A stretch of 64,000 nucleotides of DNA, from positions 1 to 64,000 of the forward strand of contig JAKCWW010001746.1 in the NCBI GenBank assembly GCA_026260175.1. The letters run 5' to 3'. The notes under the pieces were generated by a model. The model worked only from the letters and a program-made list of their open reading frames with translations. It searched no databases and was not told the DNA's origin. Source of the DNA: Reticulitermes lucifugus (Eukaryota; Arthropoda; Insecta; Blattodea; Rhinotermitidae). How positions within the stretch are numbered: position 1 is the stretch's first letter; each line of letters opens with the position of its first letter. Position numbers and translations under genes: made by a program. Below, in pieces: positions 13,319 through 24,950 of this stretch.

Positions 13319-13873
13319 ACGGCTCATGACAGTTAAATCTTGAATCGATAAGTGTAGGGTAGAAAAATAAGTGAAATCAAGGCAGAGGAAACGTAATAGT
13401 GGAGAGCTTAATGGATTTTACTTCTCTCCCATTATTACAATTGTCATCAACGTAAGGAATAAAAGATGGACATGGCACTGGGCACGGAGGGCAAATAAAT
13501 GCAATTCCTATAGGGTTTCGGTGGGAAACCTTTAAGAACCAGACCGCTTCGAAACCGAGTATGGTATTGAAACGAATCTAAGGGAAACAAGAAGGGTGAG
13601 TGTGAAGTGGATTCATCTGTCTGAGCACAGGAACTAGTTGTGAGCTTTTATGAACGCAGTAGTGAATCTTTTCTTTTCTAAACAGTCTTTATAAGAAAAA
13701 TTCTGCTACTTTTCAGCTGTTTGTTTCGAAACCAACAGCTGATATATTTATTCACTTTTTATCATTCTAACCAATGTATAAATTCATACAAACAAAAGTG
13801 ATGTAGTATTCAGATTTTACCATTTTAACCAGTGCATAATTGTACCATTGATGTAAAGAGGCGGTGTAATTTA

Positions 13874-13925
13874 AAATACTGAGGTCCCTGAAGATGAACC
13901 GGGATAAGGTTCGAAATATGTAGTA
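13874..13925 (+). ncRNA. Hammerhead-like motif, PLE-type relic
   Basis: CTGAAGA at 13888-13894 is followed by GAACC, a seven-base loop, GGTTC, and then GAAAT at 13913-13917. Stem II is a perfect 5-bp helix, and both conserved core boxes of a hammerhead ribozyme (CUGANGA and GAAA) are intact. This is the best-preserved core of the set in this window. The PLE that would have carried it is not recognisable around it. Confidence 0.5.
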
Positions 13926-14604
13926 CTGTTTTTCACAGAAATTAATAGTGAATAAAAGTGTACATATGTCGGACAACAAACATAGAAAAGAAAATGTACG
14001 GAAAGAATAATATTAAGTTAGTCTTTCACTTGTCCGGCGACTGGTTTTTTTGGTCATCAGTTTAAATCCGAATGAAGAAATTTTTCTAAACCAACGACAA
14101 TTGTCCACTTTCCAGCAGTTACTTTAATAGCAGCCAGTTACATTAAGTCCAAAGACTGTGCAGATTATCCGGAATATTTGTAAAATATTTGGCTATAGGC
14201 AAGGTATTTCCTAATTTGTAGAACAAAATGGACGTACCTCCAAGATAATCTTAATCAGAATATTTACTCTCATCAAATATTAAACTTAAGCAGTTATTTA
14301 CGAACTCATGAATGTAAGGACTTGGTCAAGCATATTGTACAATAGATTGGATAGTCGTGTATTGGCTAAAATAATTGTTATTTGGTTACTTAACTAAAAA
14401 CTGAGTAAGTTTTCAGTAACTTTTTCTCCCGGGGTTTGACGTGGGTTATCAATAACCCACCGGTGCAACAGGACAGTCAGAGAGTAAGATTGAATCTCAC
14501 TCACAATAATAAAAAAATAAGAAAACGAAAGGTAGAAACAATGAAGACCATAAATGTTCTTGGCAACTCATACAAAATCCTTCAACTGCCACAGAGTCCA
14601 TCTT

Positions 14605-14768
14605 CAAGGCCGACACTCTTCTCGAACAGCATTCTTAATATACACAAAAACTAGTCCACCGCCAAGGCCGACACTCTTCTCGAACAGCATTCTTAATATA
14701 CACAAAACCTAGTCCACCGCCAAGGCCGACACTCTTCTCGAACAGCATTCTTAATATACACAAAACCT
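14605..14768. repeat. 58-bp minisatellite, 2.8 copies
   Basis: Unit starts CAAGGCCGACACTCTTCTCG lie at 14605, 14663 and 14721, spaced exactly 58 bp apart. The copies are nearly identical, differing at about one position in the full-length parts, and the last unit stops at about 14768. The near identity points to recent slippage or unequal exchange. No protein-coding sense was found, although 58 is not a multiple of three and all frames are visited. Confidence 0.9.
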
Positions 14769-15290
14769 CGCCGATATTAAATTTTCCTGGGAATTCCAGT
14801 CTCCCTAGACGGTTGCGATCCCGCCTACAATCTAAGAGCAGGGATGCGGAAATGCAGCTTGCACAATTTGCCTGTAAATGCAATATTAATTTAATTTCCA
14901 TGCACATGAAGCTGACCGCTAACGGCGTATTAAAATATTTTCTCACGTAAAGAGACTCATAACTATCTGCAACTAACTTATACCTGAAGATTACTGCAAA
15001 TAACCTATTTTACTTGGACGAACAGAATAACAAGCCAAAATTATGGCAGAAATATTTTATTTTATTAATGTACTGCTCTTGACTAAGTTGCCTCCTGAAG
15101 TGCAACCCGAATCTCGTCTAACTGGCCAGCCCTGTTCCAGAGTGAGGCTAGCCTACCCACTACTGAGATCGAGGATGTGGTCAAGGGCAAAGGAAAGCAA
15201 AACCTACAAAACGCTATTAAATGCGGCGGTTCCTTCGAAACCTGAGTGGTACAATTCATCTTTAAATTACAGTAGTAACTACAAGTATCA

Positions 15291-15552
15291 GCCTATCCCA
15301 ATAGCCGTGCTATCTAACGCGTGGGTCTGCGGCCGCTCGCTTACTAGGATTGTGGGTTCAAATCCCACCGGTGGCATGGGTGTCTGTCTGTTGTGAGTGT
15401 TGTGTATTGTCAGGTAGAGGTCTGTGCGACGAGCTGGTCACTCGTCCAGAGGAGTCCTACCGAATGTGGTGTGTCTAACAGTGTGATCGTGAAGCATCGA
15501 AAAATGACGAGGCCTATGCCCTCTAAGGGCTGTCGAGACATTGGAAAAAAAA
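15291..15552 (+). repeat. SINE family 2, full-length copy
   Basis: This is a tRNA-derived SINE. Box A-like sequence lies in the head near 15315-15335 and a clear box B, GTGGGTTCAAATCCCACC, lies at 15353-15370. The body carries the family signature CAGAGGAGTCCTACCGAATG, and the 3' end closes with TAAGGGCTGTCGAGACATTG and an A-run. It is flanked by a 14-bp direct repeat, AACTACAAGTATCA at 15277-15290 and AACTACATGTATCA at 15553-15566, with one mismatch. That duplication and the A-tail show LINE-driven insertion. Related copies lie at 16.95, 36.94 and 55.2 kb. Confidence 0.88.
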
Positions 15553-15566
15553 AACTACATGTATCA

Positions 15567-16044
15567 CTTGCCTTAATATTAAACGAAGGCTGAGAGGGTG
15601 TATGTTTGTGTTTGTTATCATTCTCAGAATAAGACCCCACTATTTCCCCAAAGAATATTAGCAGCTTGGCCTTTGGTCTAGAGACATAGGCTATGGTAAC
15701 GGACATGTTTCTTCAAGGCTTCCTGAAATTAAAGAAAATTTCTTTTTATCTGGAACTTCGATTTCATATCTCATCACACAGTGTTCCTTTCAGCGTTACA
15801 ATAGAAAATTAAGTCACCGCTTTCTGTAATGTTTATTTAATATTAACCTCTTCTACATTTCCCAGCTTTGGAGAGTCCTAATTAGACTTTTCCCAGCACA
15901 GACCTATAATTCTACTACATTGCCATCACTTCTCAACCTCGATCTATGTTGTGCTAAAGTAGGTCCAAGCAAACCGCGAGGGATTTAAATTGGATGGGAC
16001 ACATCAGCTTCAGCTCTATGTCGATAGTGATAATTCATTGGACA
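15567..16044. other. No recognisable gene
   Basis: Unassigned spacer between a SINE and a LINE tail. Confidence 0.5.
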
Positions 16045-16830
16045 GAAGCGTACACACGATAAAAAAAACACAAAAAATTTATTAGTCGCTAATATGGAGA
16101 TGGGTCTAGAAGTAAATACTGAGAAAGAAATTATTTACTCGTGTCTAGTGAACAGAATTGAAGGTAAAATCACAATATAAAAATATGAAATAAATCCTTG
16201 AAATGGGGTAATGTTCAAGCATTTGGGGACGTCACTAACAAATACATATTACATGCATAAACAACTTAAGAACAGATACATTCACAGAATCTTGTTAAAA
16301 CTTAGTCCAAATTGTCTTTCCCTTGCTTTCTAAAGATACAAATACTGCAACATACGGAATTATAAAGTTGTCTTTTGTTTTATATGGGTGTGAAATTTGA
16401 CTTCTCGTGTTAAGAAAAGATTGCAGACTAAGGTTTTCGAAAATTGGGTGATACTCGAGAAAATTGCCTAATGGTGGTCTTCATAGTCTGAACTACTCAC
16501 CCAATGTTGCTCGGGTGATAAAATCACGAATGAGATGGGTGCGTCATGAGTCACCTACTGGGGAGAGCAAACGTGCATAAAGTGTCTGAGAGAGAACCTC
16601 AGGAAAAGGGACCACTAGTTACACCTAAGCGTAGATGGGAGTTGATATTGAAATGGATCCTAAAAATATGATGGGAAGGTGTTCGCTAATTAGTCTAGCT
16701 CAGGATAGGAGCAAGTAGCGGGCTGTTTGGAAAGCGGCAATTAACTTTCCGGTTTCGTACAATCCTGGAAATTTCTGGACTAACGGATGAAACAGTAGCT
16801 TTTTAAGAAGGAATTTGCTCAATTTAATTA
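16045..16830 (+). pseudogene. LINE 3' end, 5'-truncated
   Basis: Across shifting frames the plus strand reads MEMGLEVNTEKE, FKHLGTSLTNTYY, VLYGCEI, VIKSRMRWVRHES, SLISLAQDR and finally FLRRNLL. In order these are the post-palm thumb region (a G-L-E-V-N-x-E-K-T motif), the F-K-Y-L-G-T box, the V-L-Y-G-C-E-T-W block, the R-M-R-W-x-G-H-V box and the D-W-I-x-L-A-Q-D-R-D-R-W terminus of a common polyneopteran LINE, as I recall its consensus. Everything 5' of the thumb is missing. Multiple stops and frame shifts show it is long dead. Tails of the same family are at 41.0, 43.7 and 59.7 kb. A family-2 SINE lies directly downstream. Confidence 0.85.
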
Positions 16831-16944
16831 GGTCGAGATCTGTAATGTCTATGAGGTTGGTGTGATGTTTCTGTGTCACAAAAGATGTCCCTGCACGGCC
16901 ACATTTCCGCAGGATCATGCAAATGAGAGATGCACAAATTGTTT

Positions 16945-17212
16945 GGCCTGCCGATCCTGGTGACCATGCGATCTAAGGCATAGATCTTTAGCCACTTAAT
17001 TGCTGGGATTGCGGGTTCGAAATCCTGCTGAAGGTAAGGAGGTTCGTCTCTTTTATTTGTTGTGTATTGTGTATGTAGCGGCCTTTGGGACAAGCTTATC
17101 ACTCTTTCAAAAGAGTCCTACCGACCGTGTGTTTCTAAATGTGTGTGATCTAGAAACCTAAAAAAATGCGGTGATCTAGGCTAGATTTGAGCTGTTGGGG
17201 CACAAAAAATCA
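16945..17212 (+). repeat. SINE family 2, diverged copy
   Basis: The head carries the box A-like ATGCGATCTAAGGCATAG near 16967-16984 and box B GGGTTCGAAATCC at about 17013-17025. The body retains AGAGTCCTACCGACCGTGTG and the 3' end runs into an A-rich stretch near 17205. It is noticeably more diverged than the copy at 15.3 kb, so older. Terminal duplications are not clear. It sits about 100 bp downstream of a LINE tail. Confidence 0.75.
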
Positions 17213-17940
17213 TATAGGCCCATATCCAGCCATTCTTCTCTCTGGCTAGAAAGTATAACTGCTCTAAATGTCAATAAAACTTAATACGCAAAATTTGTTT
17301 TCTTGTCTGGCATGTTCGTGGTTTAAATAAAGAGAGCAGTACTATAGATACAGGTTAGACGTCCTATGCCTTATCTAGTCCTGTGTAAATAAGCCCTTTT
17401 TCAGAAGACTTTCAATGGTGTAAGAAATTTCTCATCTGTGAATGAACCCAAAATTACGATTGCTTTCCGACAATCAGGCCAAGTATTTTCTATTTTTCTC
17501 TTTTTCTCTTTTTTATGGACTTTCGGTAATTTGGTCGTTAAGGGACAAGTTTGGTGACACAGAACTGTAAATAACATCGCACGTTAGTCACATCTAGCAT
17601 TTGGCCCTATCCTGAAGTCAGTTTAATCCAGCTCACTCTATCATATCCTACATTTAGAGCTCTGTTTTAATATTAGAGCCAATTTAATTCTTTGTCTCCT
17701 ATACACAATTCTATTCCTTCAGATTTCCTGAACGAGACTTTTTACGTACATATTATATTCCCCATACACCTGCTATTTCTTAATATTTACACATCCTTGA
17801 TCATTCCAAGTCGGCGGCCATGTGAGGAGAGAGGTGTGTTATTTAATGACGCTTTCAACTTATAATATTATGTAGCATCGGTGGAAGATGAATGAAGGTA
17901 TACATAGATCACTGGGTTATTGATGATGATAGAATAAACT
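17213..17940. other. No recognisable gene
   Basis: Nothing named in this spacer. Confidence 0.5.
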
Positions 17941-17957
17941 GATGTGGTCGGAAAATA

Positions 17958-18070
17958 CCCTGTCCTCCACCACAAATCCCACATGTACTGGCCTGGGATC
18001 GTACCCAGACTTTTGCGTTGAGAGGCCGGCAACTAACCGCCTGTGCCATAACACGGCCCTGTGGCCCTGG
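17958..18070 (-). repeat. SINE family 3, truncated copy
   Basis: Minus-strand reading gives a tRNA-like head: box A near 18045 (GGCACAGGCGGTTAGTTG, slightly altered), a weakened box B near 17993-18005, then the family-typical GGGATTTGTGGTGGA ending near 17962. The rest of the family body, seen in the copy at 60.3-60.6 kb, is absent, so the copy is truncated right after the head. Confidence 0.75.
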
Positions 18071-18939
18071 GTAGCACTTCGTAATATTCTACTTGTTTTA
18101 TGCTGTTTTTAGTACTCCGCCCAACCCAACATTGTAGGTTTGCCCATTGTTAGCTGACTATGGCTACATATCCACTTAGCATAGTAAAATAACTTACGTC
18201 TGTGTGAACAACTTTTAATCCCCTTTCGAAGCTGCTTGTAACTTACGATAAATTTACTGTTATGGTCTTAAACTTCCTAAAGTTTACAAATATTGGCCAT
18301 AAAGTCAGAATTGAAAGTAATATTATCTTACCATTCAAGTACTAATGTAAAATGAAACAAAACCTTCCTTCTTGGGCGTAAGATTTTCTGTAACTTTGAA
18401 GAGTCATTTCGTACACAAGCAGAAAGTTAGTGTAAATTTACCTTCTGTAAAAGAGGACAACTTTTATTAAACTTCTGTAATTTGGTTAAGTTTCTTTATT
18501 TTGGGGCATGTTTCCTTTACTCCGTAATGTACACTCTACTGCCTGTTCCATTGTTGTCTTAATACGAAATCCTACAACTTCTTCCCCTTTGTGCTTGCTT
18601 GGCGCAAGGTTCTCTCTTCATTCGAATCAATGTAAAATTCAAGACAACTTCCTGCCACCGGGCACAAATTAATGGATTCTCCTGTTCCCTTTGCTGTGTT
18701 GCTCGGCCTTCCTTAGAACTACAAAGGCAGGGCTTTAAGCCAGAATTTTTCTGATCTCCAATAGCCTACAATTAAGGCATAAAGCAATTCAGAAACCGAA
18801 ACTCTCTTTATTGTCTCATATTTATTCACGTCCATCCGTCTCCGCTTTCATATTTAATTCCATCCATTTATACACCCAGAGCCCACAACAATTTACAACC
18901 AAATTTTCTGTGAATTATTTAACATTGTATCGCATTTAG

Positions 18940-19145
18940 GATATCTCAGGTTCAAATCTTGGGTTTTAGGGTGTCTAGCCGAAAGGGTTTTCGTGTTTTT
19001 GTCGGTCTCTTCAGGCAAATGTCGTGATGCTGTCTCTAAGTAGAACATGTCTTCGTCCTTCCACATTCTTCGTACATAATTCCATAATAACCCTCTTACT
19101 GAAAGCCATAGGTAGGTTATATAATCCGCAATGTGATAGCATCGT
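18940..19145 (+). repeat. SINE family 4, degraded
   Basis: A box B-like AGGTTCAAATCTTGG lies near 18950-18964. It is followed by a body with TCAGGCAAATGTCGTGATGC and a 3' end near TGATAGCATCGTTAAATGAA. This resembles, from memory, a SINE tail common in polyneopteran genomes. The 5' part of the head is unclear. Confidence 0.5.
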
Positions 19146-19199
19146 TAAATGAAACACAAAATTGAGAATTCACATCCACGAAATATGTATTTTCTTTTA

Positions 19200-21150
19200 A
19201 TTCCACCCCAATTAAAGCTACTAGGAATGTAAAAGAGTGTAATTTCTGCTCTTATGAGTAAATAAATAAAAGAGGAAAATATCTTTCGCAATAAGCCAGA
19301 CTAGCGCATTTTCTATAGTGACTAAACTAGGGCTGGAAGAGCGAGGAATTGTGGTTCGGTTTGTAGCAGGGCTTGAGATTCGTCTCTTCTTTAAGTCGTC
19401 CATATCACTTCTGGGTGCCAATACAATCCATTTTCGATTAATAAAGGGGGTCCTTCATTTTGGTTAGAACGGCAGAAGCATGAAGCTAACCACTCACATC
19501 TAGTTCCGGTGTTTATAATGAAAGGAGTTACTCCTCCACTTCCACGTACGCCTTCGTGAAGAACACAGTGAAAACGTCCGCTGATTTCTGTAACACAAAT
19601 TTTGCAATGCCGCTTTTCAAGGGAATGGAGGCACTACATTTTGGGATGGCGGTGGAAAACGCGTAACAGCATTTGTTTGGCCGTTAACTGGTTCCTCAGA
19701 TGAATTAAAATAATCATTCTAATTAAAGGAATATAAATAAAATAAAAATGTTTATTAAATGTGAAATGAAATTTTAGCTAGTCCTTGTGTAAAATGAAGT
19801 TACCATATTAGAGACAGTTTGTCCAAATTACATTCCTTTTTTCTTATACAGTTCAGAGCATTTCATCAGGTTCTAATGCTACGTACTAGGTTATAGTGCT
19901 ATTATATCTTCAAAGCTCAATCAACGATGCGTTATTTTTTAACTGACGTTAAATTCGTATGCTCATCTACATGATTTGCATCAAATTTACATTAGATCTA
20001 AATAAGAATAATATTTTGTAAAGCACAAATATATTAAAATATGTATTTGTAAAATGAGTTCCTATCCCAGAGGAAAAGACCAATCGCAATTTTAAAGGTA
20101 CTTGTTAAATTATATGAGAAATTAATCTTATATTTTTCTAATAATCATAAATACATTCTATGGCTAAATTCAATTTTTAAAGTGAAAGCGTTTGATAGAT
20201 ATGGTAATAAATTTTTTAAATTATTAGAGTAAAGTGGCGTTTAATAGGCTAATTGATAAATGATGGAATCTATTAAAATTATATTGGACTGTGAGAAAGA
20301 AAATGAGTGACAGCCCTCTAACTAGCATAGGATAAAAAATAAGTTTAATAGAATAACAAAGATCTTTTCAAAGAAAATTGATATTAATTTCTTAATCTAG
20401 CTTTTAAACGAACTTTCTGCACTATAATTTTTCATGTCTTTGTGTATACTGAATTGCTATTTCTAGATCCAAAGTAAGTTACTTTGAATTTAACTACAAA
20501 TTTATACGTGATTACTGACGAGCTATGATAAGACAGCTTGAGGTGGAGTTGCGTGTTTTCTTGAAATTAATTTGTGAGTTTTATCACTGAATAAAATAAT
20601 CCTAATAATTAGAGAAATTACACAACTTTTACAGTCTTCGTTTTCGCAGGGCAGAAGTACTAACTTATATGTGCAATGTAGATGCCCTAACAAAGGAAAT
20701 TATCTATATCACTCCGTTTAATTTAAATTTCTGAAGAAAAAGTTGTGTTGCGTCAACAGCAAAAAAACAGTATGTAGATTTATTTGGTATTGTATCCAAT
20801 ATAGAATTTTTTGCCCTGAATAAGAATTTTATTCTGTTTACACGTTAGTTGCTTCGTGTGACTTTTAAACTAAATAAGACAGCTGCTCCAAGGACCACTT
20901 ATTTCTTACTTTCATGCATTGAGGTTTGTGGAGTATTCCATAGTACATTCAGTCCTCTGGTGGTAAATCTTTCTATGACCTTCCAAGTCTGACTATCCTA
21001 TGCACACCAAAATTATGCGTAGGTGTAGGCATGCTTAACTACGGCTCTAGATGCAAGTGAGGAGTAAAATTTATGTCCAGGTCGCTTTAGTCCATCCAAA
21101 GCTAATCAAGATTCGGACGGAGCTACATCAGTACACTGTAAGAATATTCG
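19200..21150. other. No recognisable gene
   Basis: AT-rich and unassigned, with one GC-richer patch at about 19310-19440 that could be repeat-derived. No coding or RNA feature is supported. Confidence 0.5.
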
Positions 21151-21165
21151 AATGCATGCATGGTA

Positions 21166-21419
21166 AAGGTGAAAGGTAAAGTTCACCCTAGAACAGGCCA
21201 TGACAGCCCAGAGGGGGAGTAGAGGTATAGCTCTACCTTTTATTTTACCTCGGCGCTAGATGGGGGTGGATGTCAACTCCACGCCCCGGCCGTACAATGG
21301 GTAAGCCCCAGGGCCGGTCTGGACGAATGCTGAAAATCTCGCCCCCACCGGGATTCCATCCCCGAACCGTCCAGCTCGTAGCGATTCGCTATTCCGACTA
21401 CGCTATCCCGACCCACGAT
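21166..21419 (-). repeat. SINE family 1, reverse copy
   Basis: On the minus strand the head reads GGGTCGGGATAGCGTAGTCG (box A) and then GGTTCGGGGATGGAATCCC (box B, one base off). The body follows with GCGAGATTTTCAGCA, and the 3' end CTGTTCTAGGGTGAACTTTA closes with a TTTACC-type tail. Exact 13-bp direct repeats TGCATGCATGGTA flank it at 21153-21165 and 21420-21432. The central GC-rich module is shortened relative to the copy at 47.9 kb. Family members lie at 22.0 and 47.9 kb, and related ones at 56.2 and 58.3 kb. Confidence 0.88.
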
Positions 21420-22036
21420 TGCATGCATGGTACATGTAACAAAGTAACAAACATAACAAAGTAAATTTTTCTGCTTGAGGCAGTTCATAAAAGGAGCCGG
21501 GCTGCTTAAACAAATTGGCCGTATGTAAGACAAGTCATGAACTACCAATCCATTTCAATGTAGTAATCAACCTCGACAACAGGTGTCACTCTCCAGGATA
21601 AATGTTGGAACAGTTTGTCATCAAGATGTCAGCACCTGCGATCTTCCCGTTGCTCGTACACAGCATGCAGGAAATCATCAGCGAAATTGGGTGAAGGAGA
21701 TAGTGTCTAACTGTTCAGTAACGTTCTGACACACGTTGCCTTCCCGTCTGGAGAAATGTCATTATCTGAACTGGTGGTTGCAAGGTCAATTGTTTCCGTA
21801 ATTGCCTGCTGCGTGAAAAGATCAGCTAGGCGACAGGTGTTCCTCTCCGAAGTTTTCTGTCTTATCTTATCTCCATGCTGACGATAAGGAACAAATTACG
21901 GACACTCTGAACAAGGATTTCGTATTACTTATTTACAGATGGACAAAAATCTACACATAGCGTAACAATTTTTGACAGTTGGTTCGGTTTGTTTTGTCGT
22001 TAGGTAAGTAATGATTGTGTCGACACGTTAATTATA

Positions 22037-22297
22037 AAAGATCAAATTCAGCCAAGAACAGGCCATGGAGGCCCAGATGGGGAGAAGATTTATACCTGTA
22101 TTCTTTCTTTAACCACGGCGCTAGCTGTGGGTGGGTAGTGAACGCCACTCCCGGGCCGCTTTAATCCCGGGGAAGAGAAGTGGTACCCATTTTACAGTAA
22201 GCTGAGTGGGCCCCAATGCTGATCTGAAAGGGTGCGGAAAATCTCGCCCCCACCGGGATTCGATCCCCGAACCGTCCGCCCGTAGCAAGTCGCACAT
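22037..22297 (-). repeat. SINE family 1, 5'-truncated reverse copy
   Basis: The minus strand begins inside the tRNA-like head (GCGACTTGCTACGGGCGGAC), keeps box B GGGGATCGAATCCC at about 22254-22267, and continues through the central module around 22131-22172. The family 3' end is CTGGGCCTCCATGGCCTGTT. A 10-bp perfect direct repeat GTTAATTATA flanks it at 22027-22036 and 22298-22307. Box A is missing, so it could not have been transcribed from its own promoter after insertion. Confidence 0.85.
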
Positions 22298-22760
22298 GTT
22301 AATTATACTTTAATTAATTATGTTTTATATGCGTTTACATCTATAAATTAGGTGTAAAGAAACTTTATTTAATCACGAACAACAAAGAGAGACCTTCATA
22401 TTAGTGTATTTTCGGAAGACTATTTTTGGCAGATTATATACGAGTTCGGAAATATCCAACACCTCCTATCAATTTTCTTTAATTGCCTGGAAACCTTAAA
22501 TCTTATGGCAATGTTGTATTAGATCTAAGGCTTCTACAACGTTTCCTGGAAATGTTTTTCTGTCCAGTGAATATTTGGTGAGCTTTGGAGAAACGCATAT
22601 ACTCGTATTCCTAGTGGGCCTTAATGTAATGTGGCCATTAAAATTGTCTGAAATCATGAATATTTAAATGGCTCGAAGACAAAGTTCAGTATAATTCGCC
22701 AATATCAAATTATATGAAAATTCGAGACAAGTTCTCGAGTTATTTCTTTCGAACAAAAGA

Positions 22761-22796
22761 TAGAGAGAGACAGACAGACACAGAGACAGACAGACC
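22761..22796. repeat. GA/GACA simple repeat
   Basis: A purine-rich run of GAGA followed by GACA tetranucleotides. Ordinary microsatellite. Confidence 0.75.
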
Positions 22797-22940
22797 GAGC
22801 TTTTTTAATATGCGCTCCGCAGGGTTACAAATGCAACTAAAGTTGTATAAATATCGTTCAAAGGCAAACAACAGTGTTAGAATCTGTTGCAAATAATATT
22901 GCCATGACATGCACCAGAGAAAATGTAACATCGAGGTAGG

Positions 22941-23425
22941 GGAGTGATAGCGGCGACGCTACTAGCGATCGTAAGAATTTCTCATTGCTTACAACTAGAA
23001 ATCACTAAAACACAGGATTACAATGCCTGTACGTAGACAAATTTTTATGCAACAGGGGTTTGCTGAGTGCAAAGCAGAGGGCACTCGGGCACCATATTTG
23101 CTGCATAGTCAGTCTGCCTCACGTTTTCACACTGGAAACATCGTTTGAATGTATTACATGCGGAACGCAGCTTGCTCCGAGTTTTTTTTTTTCGAGTTGG
23201 CAACAGCGTATTATAGCTGGGCCAATCACAGACTTCCCCCTCGACGCCACACTGTCACGTTGGCACGACTCGAGGGAAAAGACTTTCCAGTCGTTAATAC
23301 CACTAACTAACGTTAACAGTAGCGTGGCTAGAAGCAGAATGTCTGATGTGGCAACTATGATGATGGAAGATTGACAGAGGCCGAGTAGTGGGGTCTTACT
23401 GACTGCAATCTCTGCATCGCGGAAG
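22941..23425 (+). repeat. Unclassified dispersed repeat, copy A
   Basis: About 480 bp align in the same orientation with 31023-31490. Shared blocks in order: GTGATAGC at the start, ACAACTAGAA, GGATTACAATG/GGATCACAATG, ACAGGGG, CAGTCTGCCTCA, GCAGCTTGCTCC, AGTTGGCAACAG, CTGTCACGTTGGCA, TTTTCCAGAC-like, GTGGCTAG and GACAGAGG/GCTCGAGTAG near the end. No long frame is conserved between copies. Terminal repeats, poly(A) or a tRNA promoter are not visible, so the class is open (non-autonomous DNA element, solo terminal repeat or other). Confidence 0.75.
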
Positions 23426-23471
23426 AAATATGTGAATCGAGTTCTACACGGTATAGCTGAGGCTGGACGGG

Positions 23472-24950
23472 TAGGGTAAAGTCGCCTAATGTAGGGGTAG
23501 TGTTTGATTTTTAGTCACACCAATAATACATGTCATAATAAGGAAGCAACTTTTAATGCATTTTGAAGCTTAACAATTCTTCATGAAGCAAAATGTCATT
23601 GTTCATGAAAGTAACTCATTATGTAGATAATCCCAAATTTACGAAACAACATAAAGCGACATCTAATATGGGGTGACTCCTATTGTGGGGTACTAGGGGT
23701 TTCTTACACTTACAACAAGAAAACAATTTAGGGATGCCAGAAAAAAGACTTGTTTATTAATGTTACAAAATTAAGTTTTCCATAACATTTAGCGGCCATA
23801 ATAAGAAAGTGTCTGTCATCTCTTACATTACACGCCCCACACACAAATACCCATTTCGGATAGTTCGCACAAACAGTGTGTGCCCACTTTAGACATTTTT
23901 GGCACCGAACCCATTCTTCACCGTCGTGGTGTTTAGAGAACAAACCTCCACAGTATAAACATTTGACATCACCTTCATCCTCACTATCTTTCAACCATAC
24001 ATCTTTTTCTTCTGACTCTGAGGAAACATCTAACTCGCTTGATGGCGAAATTGGTGGTTTCACTCTACTTCTTCCTGTCTTCACCACGGGTTTGATAGGC
24101 CTAATTTTTCAACCGGAAATGGGTACATTTCTGCTGTTTTCCTTTTGTTGTTTACTACGTTTACGCAAAGGGCTCACGACAGTTTAGCTTCGTGGCTGTG
24201 TCCATAGACTTCACCTGTCCTTGCTTCTCCAGTTCCGCCTCGTATGGAGAGGCGGTTATGACCTTCGCGGAACCAGGTCTTGTGCCTTTTTTTAAATTGA
24301 AGGCACTGGACTCAGAGCTGCAGCCTTGACTATTATACCTGTTGAAGCTCTCGGTGTAACTGAAGTGGATTGTGTTGGTTCATGAGAGAAGACAGTGCGA
24401 AAATCAGAAGGTACAGCTGTGGATTGATTGGAAAAATTGCCTTCGTTTAATTGAAAATCACCGAAACCTTTGGGCTGAGTGGCTGGCTGTATATTAAAAG
24501 GCACAGTTCGTATTTGTGCACTTTTTTTAAAAATCTCCTAATATGGGGTACCCCATACTGGTGGACAAGATAGGACTCCATATTTGGAGCTAGCCATGTT
24601 GGAATTCAAAGGTAACCTGTAGCTATGCCACGTTGTAAAATCGCATATATGAAATACCAAATACATCGTTATAACTAGTTCTAAAATCTAATAATGTTTG
24701 AGTTAAAATCACTAACCTTGAGCAAGATAGAAGCGTACGAAAAAAGACTCTCCGAAACTTGAGCGAGCACGAAAACAAATCAAAGTTCGTAATTGGAAAG
24801 AACCTCTTCCGACAAGCAGGTATTTCTTACAAATATCGTTACTAGGCACATGCTGCAAGATCACATACCAATATATGGCGAAAACATACAGGGAAGAAGC
24901 AACGGTACCCTTAATTAGGCTTTTCCCTCATATTAGGTGACTTTAGCCCA
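23472..24950 (-). mobile_element. Pogo/Tigger-like DNA transposon, internally deleted
   Basis: Imperfect terminal inverted repeats bound it: GGGTAAAGTCGCCTAATGTA at about 23474 on the left, and on the minus strand GGGCTAAAGTCACCTAATAT ending near 24949 on the right. The two match at all but a few positions. The left end is preceded by TA, the usual target of this superfamily, but a clean duplication is not seen on the right. Inside lies only the C-terminal part of a transposase on the minus strand. Copies of a CTAATRTGGGGT-type motif lie near both ends (23485, 23663 and 24537, plus the right terminus). It was inserted some 50 bp after a 480-bp unclassified repeat. Confidence 0.8.
23728..24504 (-). 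pseudogene. Pogo/Tigger-like transposase C-terminus with PHD-type finger
   Basis: Minus strand. One piece (24504-24292) is a linker rich in S, T and P. A shifted frame at about 24265-24195 then reads RPGSAKVITASPYEAELEKQ, the S-x-x-I-T-x-S-P-Y motif found before the C-terminus of many Tigger-like transposases. The last frame (24087-23728, 119 codons) carries a complete C4HC3 PHD-like finger: C43, C46, C62, C65, H70, C73, C83 and C86, with the G-E-x-W-V-x-C signature. The DNA-binding helix-turn-helix and the DDE catalytic core are absent, and at least one frame shift separates the parts, so no active enzyme can be made. The final frame alone is intact, so a short zinc-finger protein cannot be excluded. 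Confidence 0.78.

Noticed and set aside
14605-14768. CRISPR-like array
   Set aside because: The 58-bp units are contiguous with no unique spacers, so this is an ordinary minisatellite in a eukaryotic sequence.
15353-15370. Possible tRNA gene (box B and partial cloverleaf)
   Set aside because: The arms do not form a proper acceptor stem, and the sequence runs on into a SINE body with an A-tail and target duplication.
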